Notes: generated from the letters alone by a model not told the origin. Positions 36,703 through 45,718 are shown, numbered from the stretch's first letter. The stretch is DNA of 64,000 bases from Polaromonas sp. (GCA_030654695.1 JAURWY010000011.1:124001-188000), one strand, 5' to 3'. Program-made: numbers and translations.

Positions 36703-36828
36703 TTTGAGTAGAATTTGAGTAGAATTTATCTCTTAAACTCACCAAAGTCAAGTTACACAATAAACTTTACGCGCTTTATTTCAAATTTGAGTAGTTTATT
36801 TTGGATATTTGTGCAATAGTCTACTCAA
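36703..36828. promoter_or_regulatory. Four repeats of TTTGAGTAG in a divergent promoter region
   Basis: TTTGAGTAG occurs at 36703-36711, 36714-36722 and 36786-36794, and its complement CTACTCAA at 36821-36828. The first two start 11 bases apart, one helical turn. All lie in the AT-rich 153-base gap between the MerR-type gene (minus) and the Rrf2-type gene (plus). Repeats with that spacing are what a dimeric MerR or Rrf2 regulator would bind; which of the two is not shown by the sequence. Confidence 0.6.
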
Positions 36829-36851
36829 GTCAACCACCTAGCAAACCAATT

Positions 36852-37352
36852 ATGATTTCCAAAAAAACCATCAAGGCCATCGAAATTGCGACCGTCGTCG
36901 CCCGCTACAGCCCCGGACAGCCTGTACCCGCGCATGAAATTTCTGCATTGTTGGGCTTGTCAATTTCCTACATTGAAGTGACCTTGAGTGAGCTCAAGAA
37001 CCACGCGATCGTGCGGGCCTACAAAGGTCCTGGCGGCGGTTACCAGCTGGATGAAAAACAGCGTCCCATTTCTTTATGGGACATCGTGAAGATTTTTGAA
37101 CAGCCGGACACAACCGGCCCAAAATCGACACGGGACCCCTCACCTTTAGCCGACATGGAAAAGGTCATGCGCTTGCGAATTCAGGGCTTTTTCGAATCGC
37201 GCAGCCTCACTGATCTGGCCCGCCAAGCCAATTTGCCAGTCCGCCAAAAAACCGAAGTTCGCAGCATTTTCAAACTGAAACCCTTGCCACAGCGTGTTGC
37301 TGTCCGCGTAGTGAATTCTGTTTTCGATTGGAAGATGGCCACATTGGCTTGA
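36852..37352 (+). CDS. Rrf2-family transcriptional regulator without iron-sulfur cysteines
   Basis: 166 residues from the ATG at 36852. The N-terminal winged helix matches Rrf2: IEIATVVARYSPGQPVPAHEISALLGLSISYIEVTLSELKNHAIVRAYKGPGGGYQLD, with the GPGGGY wing. The protein contains no cysteine, so it cannot bind a [2Fe-2S] or [4Fe-4S] cluster as IscR or NsrR do. The C-terminal third is unusual, with a basic, proline-containing tail (FKLKPLPQRVAVRVV). Followed after 11 bases by a 99-residue unknown protein and then by a DUF393 protein with overlapping stop and start, so it probably heads a three-gene unit. Confidence 0.82.
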   Translation: MISKKTIKAIEIATVVARYSPGQPVPAHEISALLGLSISYIEVTLSELKNHAIVRAYKGPGGGYQLDEKQRPISLWDIVKIFEQPDTTGPKSTRDPSPLADMEKVMRLRIQGFFESRSLTDLARQANLPVRQKTEVRSIFKLKPLPQRVAVRVVNSVFDWKMATLA

Positions 37353-37363
37353 GGCACTCTCCC

Positions 37364-37663
37364 ATGAAGGTCAGTTACGTTCTGCGCAATCACGCCGGCA
37401 AATCAAGGAAGATCCCGGCCGGAGAATCTTGGCAATGGCACCATTTTGTAGAAGACGAAGAACAAGCCAATGCCGTGCTGGCAGACCTCAAAAAGAAAAT
37501 TAGAGAAAACCGGCTGCAACTTGTCAATCTCTTTGTAGACCAATTGAGCATTCACGATTTTCAAAAACTGAAAGTTCAGTTCAACTACAAAGGCGAAGTC
37601 CAATATGACGACCAATTGCGCCCCAAACGAATCATCAACCAGCACGAAGACGCAGTTGAATAA
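37364..37663 (+). CDS. Hypothetical 99-residue soluble protein
   Basis: No family recognised. Starts MKVSYVLRNHAGKSRKIPAG, rich in charged residues, with an amphipathic segment (ANAVLADLKKKIRENRLQLVNLFVDQL) and no membrane helix or Cys. The stop TAA overlaps the ATG of the DUF393 gene (TAATG), implying translational coupling. Located between an Rrf2 regulator and a DUF393 protein in one unit. A longer start at 37328 would overlap the Rrf2 gene and is not favoured. Confidence 0.7.
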   Translation: MKVSYVLRNHAGKSRKIPAGESWQWHHFVEDEEQANAVLADLKKKIRENRLQLVNLFVDQLSIHDFQKLKVQFNYKGEVQYDDQLRPKRIINQHEDAVE

Positions 37664-38076
37664 TGGCTGATATGACAAAGTCGCAGATCTCTACAACGCC
37701 GGCTTGTGAATCGCTCACTGTGATGTATGACGGCGCTTGCCCACTTTGCCGTCGCGAAGTCGGTTTGTACCGTGGACTTGAACCCCTGCAACCGCTGTTG
37801 TGGCTGGATGTGAGCGCAGCAACAACGAGCTTTCCTGACGCCAAGGACTCATCCCGTTTTCTGTCGCGTTTTCATGTTCGTCGTGCAAACGGAGAGTTGC
37901 TCAGTGGCGCAAAAGCCTTTGTGGCACTTTGGCTGCAATTGCCGGGCTGGCGCTGGCTCGGCCGTGCCGCTTCACTGCCAGGTGCGACCGCATTTTTGGA
38001 ACTGCTCTACGTCAGTTTCTTACGCATCAGACCGGCCCTGCAGCGTCTTGCAAGGGCTTGCGAGCCATCCAAGTGA
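37663..38076 (+). CDS. DUF393 (DCC family) thiol-disulfide oxidoreductase-like protein
   Basis: 137 residues with the DCC signature near the N-terminus: TVMYDGACPLCRREVGLYRG, whose CxxC is Cys26 and Cys29 in a thioredoxin-like setting. The middle holds SGAKAFVALWLQLPGWRWLGRAASLPG, typical of the family. The reaction is unknown. DUF393 genes often occur with photolyase or cryptochrome genes and LitR-type regulators, which suits the LitR-like gene nearby, but no photolyase is in the window. Last gene of the Rrf2 unit; starts by overlapping the upstream stop. Confidence 0.82.
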   Translation: MADMTKSQISTTPACESLTVMYDGACPLCRREVGLYRGLEPLQPLLWLDVSAATTSFPDAKDSSRFLSRFHVRRANGELLSGAKAFVALWLQLPGWRWLGRAASLPGATAFLELLYVSFLRIRPALQRLARACEPSK

Positions 38077-38110
38077 ACCCCAGCGGCCAAGCCGTGAATG
38101 ACAGCAAGTT

Positions 38111-39463
38111 TCAGTCTTTCATTGCCGGCCGTAGCGTTTTATGAATCCGCCGGATCGTCGCCCATGACGCCCACAACACCAGCGGCACAGACGCGCCAGC
38201 CGCCATCTCGGGATTGATCGGCAGCCCCATCGCTTTCAGCGCTTTGCCGCAGTACAGCAGCAAACTCACCACGTAATAAGAAATAGCCGCAATCGACAAG
38301 CCTTCAACGGTGGCTTGCAGGCGCAGTTGCAGCTCTTGTCCGCGCGTGAGCTTTTCGAGCAGCTGCTGGTTTTGTACCTCTGTCGCGATGTCAACCCGCG
38401 TGCGCAGCAGCGCGCTGGTGCGGGCCACCCGCTCGGACAGCGACGCCAGCCGCTGGGCGGTGGCCGCCACAGTGGCAATCGCTGGTGACAAACGCCGCTG
38501 CATGAAATCGCCGATGGTCTGCGTGCCTGGAATGGCTTTTTCGCGCAGCTCCATGGTGCGCTGCGCGACCAAACCGTCATAAGCGCGCGTAGCCGCAAAA
38601 CGGTAAACGTGCTCGGCTGTAGCGCGCTCCACCCGTGCGGCCAAAGAGACCAGCGTGTCCAGCAATGCCTGGTCAGCAGCCGCCTTGTTTTCAAGGCTCG
38701 CCATGATGTCGGCCAGCGCATTTTCAAACTGCGCCAGCATCGGCCCCAGCAGCTTGGCCACTGGCAAACCGCGCAGCCCCATCAGGCGGTAAGTTTCGAG
38801 CTCCAGCAGCCGCTGTGAGACCCGCCCAGCGCGTGTAGCGCTCATGTCAGCGGGAGCCAGAACCAACATGCGTTCAAAGCCATCTGGCCTCAGCAAGAAG
38901 TCGCTCACTGCCCAAGAGTGACCGTTCTGCCCTAGCACCGACGCCATCACAGGCGTGTCGCCCAACCACGCTTTAGCCAGGTCCAGTGTTTCGTCCTGCG
39001 CCGCTAAATCACCATAAACCATCGACAGCATGATGGCGGCAATTGTGCGCCCCGGAATCTCACGCAACCACTCTGGCGTCACTGCCAAGGCCGGTATCAA
39101 GTCTGGATTGGACGCCCCCAGAACAGCGTTGTCGGGCAAGGGTTGCACGATCGAATAACGGGTGAACTCAGTGTGACGCTCCCATTTGACGGTGTACCCA
39201 TCCAAACGAAGACGTAAGAAATTGGCCGCCAATAAATCAGTTGTCAGTGCTGATTGACCTGGCAAACGTCTCAGGTGCTCACACTCCTGCTCGCGACTGA
39301 TGCCATCGTTCAGCACCGCCACATAGACCACCAGCGCAGGCAAGCGGATTCGCGCCGTGGGGCGTGCATGCACTTCGTTGTGCAGCACTTGGCGCTGCGG
39401 ATCATCTGGCGGCAACAAGGCGGCTGACGAACTGGCGGCGAAAGGGATCCGGGTTGAACTCAT
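38111..39463 (-). CDS. DUF3422 family membrane protein
   Basis: 450 residues from the ATG at 39463; starts at 39490 or 39526 are also possible and cannot be separated by a Shine-Dalgarno. The N-terminal part has the family signature HNEVHARPTARIRLPALVVYVAVLND. The centre is a long helical region with many Arg/Glu. Two hydrophobic segments follow near the C-terminus (AAISYYVVSLLLYCGKAL and AAGASVPLVLWASWATI), so it is probably anchored in the inner membrane with a large cytoplasmic domain. Function unknown. Convergent with the DUF393 gene, 34 bases apart, and divergent from the catabolic cluster. Confidence 0.82.
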   Translation of the reverse strand: MSSTRIPFAASSSAALLPPDDPQRQVLHNEVHARPTARIRLPALVVYVAVLNDGISREQECEHLRRLPGQSALTTDLLAANFLRLRLDGYTVKWERHTEFTRYSIVQPLPDNAVLGASNPDLIPALAVTPEWLREIPGRTIAAIMLSMVYGDLAAQDETLDLAKAWLGDTPVMASVLGQNGHSWAVSDFLLRPDGFERMLVLAPADMSATRAGRVSQRLLELETYRLMGLRGLPVAKLLGPMLAQFENALADIMASLENKAAADQALLDTLVSLAARVERATAEHVYRFAATRAYDGLVAQRTMELREKAIPGTQTIGDFMQRRLSPAIATVAATAQRLASLSERVARTSALLRTRVDIATEVQNQQLLEKLTRGQELQLRLQATVEGLSIAAISYYVVSLLLYCGKALKAMGLPINPEMAAGASVPLVLWASWATIRRIHKTLRPAMKD

Positions 39464-39699
39464 GATCGGATTGTGAGGGATCGATGCCATGGCACAGTTT
39501 TTATCCAGACGTCTTGACAGCAACACCGAACTATCAAGTCACGGTATCCGGCTTTGCCAAGCCCGCGCAGAAATAGGGAAAACCCTGATTTACCGCAAAG
39601 TACGATTAAAATACCATAAAGAATAAATTGTATCTTTTGAGTAAAAAAAATCAGACACAACTGTGAAAATTACCCTGCGATACGCTCTCGTGAACTTCA

Positions 39700-39728
39700 A
39701 TCATCGTCGCGGCGAAAGCCACGATGAT
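39700..39728 (+). other. GAAA-tetraloop hairpin before the catabolic operon
   Basis: ATCATCGT (39700-39707) pairs with ACGATGAT (39721-39728). Inside, GGC (39711-39713) pairs with GCC (39718-39720) around a GAAA tetraloop, leaving a three-base bulge CGC. It ends 30 bases before the TTG start of the cyclase gene and carries no T run, so a transcript-leader structure or operator is more likely than a terminator. Confidence 0.45.
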
Positions 39729-39758
39729 CTGCAACATTCAAACCAAAGTGAGTAACCA

Positions 39759-40634
39759 TTGAGTCAAGAAGCATGGAAGCGCTGGGGCGCTGAAGACGAA
39801 CGCGGTGCACTCAACTACATCGGCCCAGACGAAGTGCGCCGAGCAACAGCCCTGGTTCGCACCGGTGAAGTCCTTCGACTGGCGCAGCTGCTGTCAAGCA
39901 AAACACCCGTGCCCGGTCATCGTTGCGGCCTGCAACACTTCATGGGTCGTGATGGGGGCGATTATGCCGCCGGCAGCAAACGACCTGGCGGTTTCCAATT
40001 TGCCGAAGACACGGTGGTCATGCCACTGCACATCGGCACCCATGTCGATGCCCTGTGTCACGCTTGGTACGACGACAAAATGTTCAACGGCTTTTCTGGC
40101 AACGAGGTGCGCAGCGCCCGTGGCGCAGAACGGCTGGGCATGGAGAAAATGCCGCCCATCGTCACACGGGGCGTGCTGCTCGATCTGGTCAAACTCAAAG
40201 GCCGTGTGATTGCACCCGGCGAGGTCATTGACCGCGCCGACCTTGAAGCCGCAGCCGCAGCCGCGGGCATCACGCCCGGACGTGGCGACGCCGTGCTGAT
40301 CCGCACCGGCTGGCTTGAATCACAAAAAGGTGTGAAGCAACCCTCCTTTGACGTCGAGCCTGGCATCAATGTCGAGGCCGCCCGCTGGCTGGCCGAATCA
40401 GGCGTCGCCATCGTTGGCGCAGACAACTTCGCCATCGAAGTGATGCCTTTTGCAGCCGACACCGTGTTCCCTGTACATCAGCTCTTAATTCGGGACTTCG
40501 GCGTGCCTCTGCTAGAGGGGCTGATGCTGGACCCGCTGGTTGACAGCGGTCGCCACGAGTTTCTGTTCATTGCCAGTCCGCTGCCGATCGTCGGCGCCAC
40601 AGGCAGCCCATTGGCCCCGGTGGCCGTTCTCTGA
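39759..40634 (+). CDS. Cyclase-family hydrolase (kynurenine formamidase-like)
   Basis: 291 residues. The metal-binding signature HxGTHxDxxxH is present as HIGTHVDALCH (His91, His95, Asp97, His101), with Ala-Leu in place of the usual x-Pro-x. Start is the TTG at 39759; no ATG is in frame and the family N-terminus (EAWKRWGAEDERGALNYI) begins here. Members hydrolyse amides, lactones or cyclic carbonyls, such as formylkynurenine or ring-fission intermediates. As first gene of a run of nine or ten closely spaced genes it may open a ring or lactone for CoA activation. Substrate unknown. Confidence 0.85.
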   Translation: MSQEAWKRWGAEDERGALNYIGPDEVRRATALVRTGEVLRLAQLLSSKTPVPGHRCGLQHFMGRDGGDYAAGSKRPGGFQFAEDTVVMPLHIGTHVDALCHAWYDDKMFNGFSGNEVRSARGAERLGMEKMPPIVTRGVLLDLVKLKGRVIAPGEVIDRADLEAAAAAAGITPGRGDAVLIRTGWLESQKGVKQPSFDVEPGINVEAARWLAESGVAIVGADNFAIEVMPFAADTVFPVHQLLIRDFGVPLLEGLMLDPLVDSGRHEFLFIASPLPIVGATGSPLAPVAVL

Positions 40635-40640
40635 GTTGAC

Positions 40641-41843
40641 ATGACCCAAAAACGCCCCCTTGAAGGCATCCGCGTTCTGGAAATCGCGTCCATGATCTTT
40701 GGCCCGCTCGCGGGTCAGTACTTGGGCGACATGGGTGCCGAGGTGATCAAACTGGAGCCGCCTGAAGGTGATTTAACGCGCGCCATCGGGCCCCGTCGCT
40801 CCCCGAAAATGGGCGCCTTTTTCTTGACCAGCAACCGCAGCAAGCGCAGCATTGTGGTCGACTTGAAAAAGCCCGAAGGACGCGACATCCTGCAACGCTT
40901 GGTCGGCAAAACCGATGTGCTGCTGCACTCGATGCGAACCTCGGCGGCCAACCGACTCGGCCTCGATTACGCCACCCTCGCCGCCAACCACCCGACCCTG
41001 GTCTATTGCCACGTGACCGGGTTCAGCGACGACGGCCCCTATGGCGGCAGACCGGCTTATGACGACATCATTCAAGCCGCCTCCGGCTTGGCCATGATGC
41101 AAAAAGTTATCAACGGTGAGCCGCGTTATGTGCCGACTATCATTGCCGACAAAATCAGCGGTGTGCATGCGGCTTATGCCATTGTGTTGGCGCTGATGCA
41201 CCAGATGCGCACCGGCGAAGGTCAGCAGGTCGACGTCTCAATGTTTGAAACCATGACGGCGTTCAACATGCTGGAACATCAATGGGGCCATGCCTTTGAG
41301 CCGCCTATCGCCCCGATGGGCTATGAGCCGGTGATCACCGCAGCACGTCGCCCTTACAAAACGCTCGACGGTCACTTGGCACTGCTACCATATTCAGACG
41401 CCCACTGGAAACGCTTTTTCGAACTGGCCGGAGAAGCACAGATCATGCAAGACCCGCGGTTTTCGACCTTCGCGGGCCGACAGAAAAATGTCAGCACGGT
41501 CTGGGGCGAAATCGAACGTCAGGTGGCTCGCAAAACCAATGCTGAATGGCTTCAATTGTTGGGTGCCGAGGACATTCCGTTTTCAGTCGTCAACAGCATC
41601 GAAGACTTGCCGAATGATCCGCACCTGAATGCCATTGATTTCTGGAAAATCATGGAGCACCCAACCGAAGGTAGCCTGCGCCTGCCCATGAATCCAATTC
41701 GAATGAGCGCCTCGCCACCGGAGATCACACGCTTGCCGCCTGGCTTGGGCGAGCACAGCGCAGAAATTCTGCGCGAATGTGATTACGAAGAATCTGCCAT
41801 CCTGCAGTTGTTAGCCCAAGGCGGAGCCTGCGCCGCCGTTTAG
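40641..41843 (+). CDS. CaiB/BaiF class III CoA-transferase (first copy)
   Basis: 400-residue family III CoA-transferase, which moves CoA between carboxylic acids via an aspartyl-CoA thioester. The N-terminal signature is LEGIRVLEIASMIFGPLAGQYLGDMGAEVIKLE. The catalytic acid is Asp170 in PTIIADKISGVHAAYA, and TGEGQQVDVSMFET follows. Starts six bases after the cyclase gene and ends 12 before the acyl-CoA dehydrogenase gene, so it probably activates the acid that the dehydrogenase then oxidises. A second family III transferase is encoded on the opposite strand at 49384. Confidence 0.93.
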   Translation: MTQKRPLEGIRVLEIASMIFGPLAGQYLGDMGAEVIKLEPPEGDLTRAIGPRRSPKMGAFFLTSNRSKRSIVVDLKKPEGRDILQRLVGKTDVLLHSMRTSAANRLGLDYATLAANHPTLVYCHVTGFSDDGPYGGRPAYDDIIQAASGLAMMQKVINGEPRYVPTIIADKISGVHAAYAIVLALMHQMRTGEGQQVDVSMFETMTAFNMLEHQWGHAFEPPIAPMGYEPVITAARRPYKTLDGHLALLPYSDAHWKRFFELAGEAQIMQDPRFSTFAGRQKNVSTVWGEIERQVARKTNAEWLQLLGAEDIPFSVVNSIEDLPNDPHLNAIDFWKIMEHPTEGSLRLPMNPIRMSASPPEITRLPPGLGEHSAEILRECDYEESAILQLLAQGGACAAV

Positions 41844-41855
41844 TCACTGAAAATC

Positions 41856-43016
41856 ATGATTCCACGCACCATTTTTACCCCCGACCACGACACCTTTCGC
41901 GACAGCGTGCGGCGCTTCATTGCCGAGCATGTGGTGCCGCATCATGCCGATTGGGAAAAAGCAGGCCAGGTCCCTAGGTCGCTATGGCTGAAAGCTGGCG
42001 AACTCGGTCTGCTGTGCTGCAATGTGCCTGAAAAATACGGCGGCATGGGCGGCGATTTTTTGCACAGCACCATCCTGATTGAAGAGATGGCGCGAGTCGG
42101 TGCCACAGGGCCGACCTTTTACCTGCACTCTGACATCGTTGCCCCCTATCTGGTCGATTTCGGCACTGAAGAGCAAAAACAAAAATGGCTGCCCAAAATG
42201 GCGACCGGTGAAGTGGTTGCCGCGCTGGGCATGAGCGAGCCCTCTGGCGGCAGCGACGTCCAAGCCATGCGCACGCAGGCCCTGCGCGAGGGTGACGAGT
42301 ATGTCATCAATGGACAAAAAGTTTTCATCACCAATGGCCACAGCGCTGACTTGCTGTTGCTGGCCTGCAAGACAGACCCCAAAGCCCGCGGCAAAGGCGT
42401 CAGCTTGATCCTGGTCGAGACCGATCGGGCGGGCTTCAAGCGCGGTCGAAAACTCGAAAAGATGGGTTGCAAAGCGCAAGACACCTCAGAACTCTTCTTT
42501 GCCGATGTCCGCGTGCCCGCAGAAAATCTGCTGGGAGCAGAAGGCAGCGGCTTTGTGCAACTCATGACCCAACTCGCGCAGGAGCGACTGATCCAAGGGA
42601 TCCGCGGCGTGTCGAGTTCTGAAGCTGCGCTGGAATGGACGATTGCCTACGTCTCGGAACGCAACATGTTTGGCCAGACCTTGGCCGATTTTCAGAACAC
42701 CCGTTTCAAGCTGGCCGGTTTGCACGCCGAAGTCTTAGGACAACGGGTGTTTGTCGACCGTTGCATTGAGCTGCACTTGAAGGGCCAATTAGACGCCTCG
42801 GACGCGGCCACCTGCAAGCTCATCACCACCGAATTGCAAGGCCGTGTGATGGACGAATGTTTGCAGTTTTTTGGCGGCTGGGGCTACATGTGGGAATACC
42901 CCATTGCACGCGCCTACGCCGATGCCCGCATGTGCCGTCTTGGCGGAGGCACAGCAGAAGTGATGCGCCAGATCATCGCCAACTCGATCTTGCCGAAAGT
43001 CCGCAAGGCAGCCTAG
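41856..43016 (+). CDS. Acyl-CoA dehydrogenase, long-chain/LCAD-like
   Basis: 386-residue flavoprotein with the full ACAD fold: MSEPSGGSDVQAM, VFITNGHSADLLLLACKTDP and FGGWGYMWEYPIARAYADARM. The usual C-terminal catalytic Glu position of MCAD is Gly here (LGGGTAEVMR). As in LCAD and isovaleryl-CoA dehydrogenase, the base is expected to be the Glu in QERL, Glu243. The whole second half resembles mammalian LCAD closely. Branched or bulky acyl-CoA substrates would fit. In operon between CoA-transferase and a Bug binding protein. Confidence 0.92.
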   Translation: MIPRTIFTPDHDTFRDSVRRFIAEHVVPHHADWEKAGQVPRSLWLKAGELGLLCCNVPEKYGGMGGDFLHSTILIEEMARVGATGPTFYLHSDIVAPYLVDFGTEEQKQKWLPKMATGEVVAALGMSEPSGGSDVQAMRTQALREGDEYVINGQKVFITNGHSADLLLLACKTDPKARGKGVSLILVETDRAGFKRGRKLEKMGCKAQDTSELFFADVRVPAENLLGAEGSGFVQLMTQLAQERLIQGIRGVSSSEAALEWTIAYVSERNMFGQTLADFQNTRFKLAGLHAEVLGQRVFVDRCIELHLKGQLDASDAATCKLITTELQGRVMDECLQFFGGWGYMWEYPIARAYADARMCRLGGGTAEVMRQIIANSILPKVRKAA

Positions 43017-43060
43017 AAATTCATCGCTCATCCGACATTGAACCAACCAACATTAATCTT

Positions 43061-44041
43061 ATGATCTCACGCCGCAAACTCATCCAATCCGCTATGGCCA
43101 CCGGTGCCACCATGACCTTCCAAATGGGCCATGCCCAAACCAGCTGGCCCACGGGCCCCGTCAAAATCATCGTGCCGTTCACTGCTGGTGGCGCATCCGA
43201 CCTGCTGACCCGCTTGATCGCTGAGCGACTGACGAGCAAATTTGGTCAAAACTTCGTCGTGGAAAACCGCACGGGCGCTGGCGGCAATCTTGGCATGGAA
43301 GCTGTTCGCACGGCACCGGCTGACGGCCACACCATTTCTTCGGCCACCATCGGTACCTTGTCGATCAATCAGTTCCTCTTTTCGAAGATGAGCTACGACC
43401 CAGTCCGGGATTTTGAGTATTCATCCATGATCTGGGAGAACTGCAACGTTCTGGTTGTGTCGCCAAAACACCCTGCTACAACAGCTCAGGAATTTTTGGC
43501 TTGGGCCAAAAAACAACCTCAAGGCGTGACCTTCGGTTCAGCCGGCGTCGGCACCACGCCGCACTTGGCGGGCGAATTGTTCGGCGCCCGCAATCATTTG
43601 AAAGCCCTGCACATTCCTTTTCGGGGTGCGGCGCAGTCGATGCCAGCGTTGATGGCGGGCGACACCGATTTCGCGATTGACAACATTGCCAGCTACATGC
43701 CGCTGATCAAAGCCGGCAAGGTCAGGGCATTGGCGGTGACGTCGTCCGAGCGTTGGCCAACACTGCCAGACGTCCCCACGATGGCGCAAGTCGGCATCAA
43801 GGATTTCATCATCACGTCTTGGGGGGCCTTTGTGCTGCCGAAAGGGACACCTGCGGCCATCGTCGCCAAGCTGTCTGACGCGATCAAAGAAATCGCCGCT
43901 GATCCAGCCATGCAAAAACGCTTTCTTGAAGGCGGTGCGCGCACCGTCGCCACGACGCCGCAAGACACTTTTGCCTTTGCCGAACGCGAGCGCGTCAAAT
44001 GGAAAGCCATGGTCGAGATGACTGGCGCTAAGTTGGACTGA
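43061..44041 (+). CDS. Bug/TctC-family periplasmic substrate-binding protein (first of three)
   Basis: 326 residues from the ATG at 43061. A twin-arginine-like signal (ISRRKLIQSAMATGATMTF) leads into the mature tripartite-tricarboxylate-type binding domain: PVKIIVPFTAGGASDLLTRLIAERL, ENRTGAGGNLGMEAV, GSAGVGTTPHLAGELF and VPTMAQVGI. Binds small carboxylates in the periplasm. No TctA/TctB membrane genes are in the window, so it is orphan. A longer upstream frame overlapping the dehydrogenase gene is spurious. Four bases before the AMP-ligase gene. Confidence 0.92.
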   Translation: MISRRKLIQSAMATGATMTFQMGHAQTSWPTGPVKIIVPFTAGGASDLLTRLIAERLTSKFGQNFVVENRTGAGGNLGMEAVRTAPADGHTISSATIGTLSINQFLFSKMSYDPVRDFEYSSMIWENCNVLVVSPKHPATTAQEFLAWAKKQPQGVTFGSAGVGTTPHLAGELFGARNHLKALHIPFRGAAQSMPALMAGDTDFAIDNIASYMPLIKAGKVRALAVTSSERWPTLPDVPTMAQVGIKDFIITSWGAFVLPKGTPAAIVAKLSDAIKEIAADPAMQKRFLEGGARTVATTPQDTFAFAERERVKWKAMVEMTGAKLD

Positions 44042-44044
44042 ACC

Positions 44045-45643
44045 ATGATGACGCCGCCCTATTCCCGGACGCTGATCGAGCTGGTTCGCGAACAAGCAGA
44101 TCGCTCACCGATGCAGACCGCCTTGGTCTGCCCGCAGGGGCGGTTCAGTTACGCTGACTTGGCCGCCCGCGCAGCGCTGGTGGCCGGCGCCATGCACGCA
44201 CTGGGTATCCGCCGCAGTGACCGTGTTGGCCTCTTGATGAGCAACCGAGTTGAGTGGCTGGATGTGTGCCTGGGTGCGGGAGCGCTGGGTGCGGTGACCG
44301 TGCCGCTCAGCTCTTGGTCAACGCGTGCAGAGTTGGCCGTTCTACTCAAAGATTCCGAGCTGTCATTGCTGGTCACGGCGGCCCGTTTCGGGGACAGCCA
44401 TTTCGAAGCTGATCTCGTAGCGCTTCAAGATGCACCGGGCATGCCGTCCTTAGATCGGCTTTGGTTGATCGATGGCGAACTGGGACAGTTTCCAGACTTC
44501 GCTACTCAGGTGAGCCGCGCCGCGCCGCTGGAAGTCGCCGCCCCTGGCGACGGTCCCAGTGCAGGTGACGATGTGTTCATCCTTTACACCTCTGGCTCGA
44601 CCAGCGCACCCAAGTCGGTGCCACTCCAGCAATTTGCCTTGATTGAAAACGGCTTCAACATCGGCGAGCGTCAAGGACTCACAGCCGCCGACCGCGTCTT
44701 GCTGGCGGCCCCGCTGTTCTGGGCTTTCGGTGGTGCCAATGCATTGCCGGCAGCGTTCTCACACGGCGCGACGCTGGTACTGATGGAACGCTTTGACCCC
44801 GCGCTCGCCTTGAGCGTGATTGAGGAAGAACGCTGTACGTCTATTTACACTCTGCCCGCCATGACCTCGGCGCTGGCCCGTCATCCAAGCTACCAAGCCA
44901 ATAAACTCAACAGTCTGCGTACCGGCGTGACCATCGGCAGCGCCGAAGACTTTCTTTTTGCTGTGGAGAAACTGGGGGCTTCAGAACTGTGCAATATCTA
45001 TGGGGCGACCGAGACCTATGGCAACTGCGCCGTCACGTGGCACCACTGGCCTCTGGCCAGACGGGCTCACTGCCAAGGTCCTCCCTTGCCGGGACAACAA
45101 ATGCGCTTTGTCGACGAAGTCACGGGTGCAGTCGTGCCGACAGGCACACCAGGCCTGACCGAAGTACGCGGCTACACCACCCGCGGCTATAGCGGTGCCA
45201 GCGCTGCGCAAAATGCAAAATCATTTTCCGATGACGGCTACTACAAGACCGGTGACATGGGCATGCTCAATGCCGATGGTGACTTTGTCTTCGTCGGTCG
45301 CGTCAGTGAAATGATCAAGCGCGCTGGCATCAACGTCTCGCCAGCAGAAGTGGAAGAAGTGCTGCGGCGCCATCCTTACGTCCAAGACGCGGCAGTGGTC
45401 GGCGTCCCCGATGCAGCGCGCGGCGAGCGCATCTTTGCCTTTGTTGTCCCAGTGACACTTGGCATGTTTGACTTGGAGGCGCTCAGCCTCCATTGCGCCA
45501 AGGAAGCCTCCAAGTACAAATTGCCAGACCATATTGAGGTCTGCGAGAGCTTGCCGCTGACGGTGACGGGCAAGCTACAACGCAACGAGCTGAAAAAGTG
45601 GGCTGCACGACGAGCCGACGAATTGAGCACGAACAAGGTCTGA
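44045..45643 (+). CDS. AMP-forming acyl/aryl-CoA synthetase
   Basis: 532 residues of the ANL superfamily. The phosphate loop is ILYTSGSTSAPKSVPL. The adenine and Mg motif is NIYGATETYGN, and DDGYYKTGDMGML and VGRVSEMIKRAGINVSPAEVEE follow. The C-terminal Lys for adenylation is in TVTGKLQRNELKKW. It makes acyl-AMP and then the CoA thioester. The choice between fatty, aryl or other acid cannot be made from sequence. Second activating route of the cluster alongside the CoA-transferases and the NDP-forming enzyme at 54725. Starts ATG ATG, three bases after the binding-protein gene. Confidence 0.92.
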   Translation: MMTPPYSRTLIELVREQADRSPMQTALVCPQGRFSYADLAARAALVAGAMHALGIRRSDRVGLLMSNRVEWLDVCLGAGALGAVTVPLSSWSTRAELAVLLKDSELSLLVTAARFGDSHFEADLVALQDAPGMPSLDRLWLIDGELGQFPDFATQVSRAAPLEVAAPGDGPSAGDDVFILYTSGSTSAPKSVPLQQFALIENGFNIGERQGLTAADRVLLAAPLFWAFGGANALPAAFSHGATLVLMERFDPALALSVIEEERCTSIYTLPAMTSALARHPSYQANKLNSLRTGVTIGSAEDFLFAVEKLGASELCNIYGATETYGNCAVTWHHWPLARRAHCQGPPLPGQQMRFVDEVTGAVVPTGTPGLTEVRGYTTRGYSGASAAQNAKSFSDDGYYKTGDMGMLNADGDFVFVGRVSEMIKRAGINVSPAEVEEVLRRHPYVQDAAVVGVPDAARGERIFAFVVPVTLGMFDLEALSLHCAKEASKYKLPDHIEVCESLPLTVTGKLQRNELKKWAARRADELSTNKV

Positions 45644-45718
45644 CTCGGCTCTGATCGAGATGACATTTGCGGGCGGTAGGTTGATGAATAAAGTTATTTT
45701 TCTGAAAGCAAAATTCTG

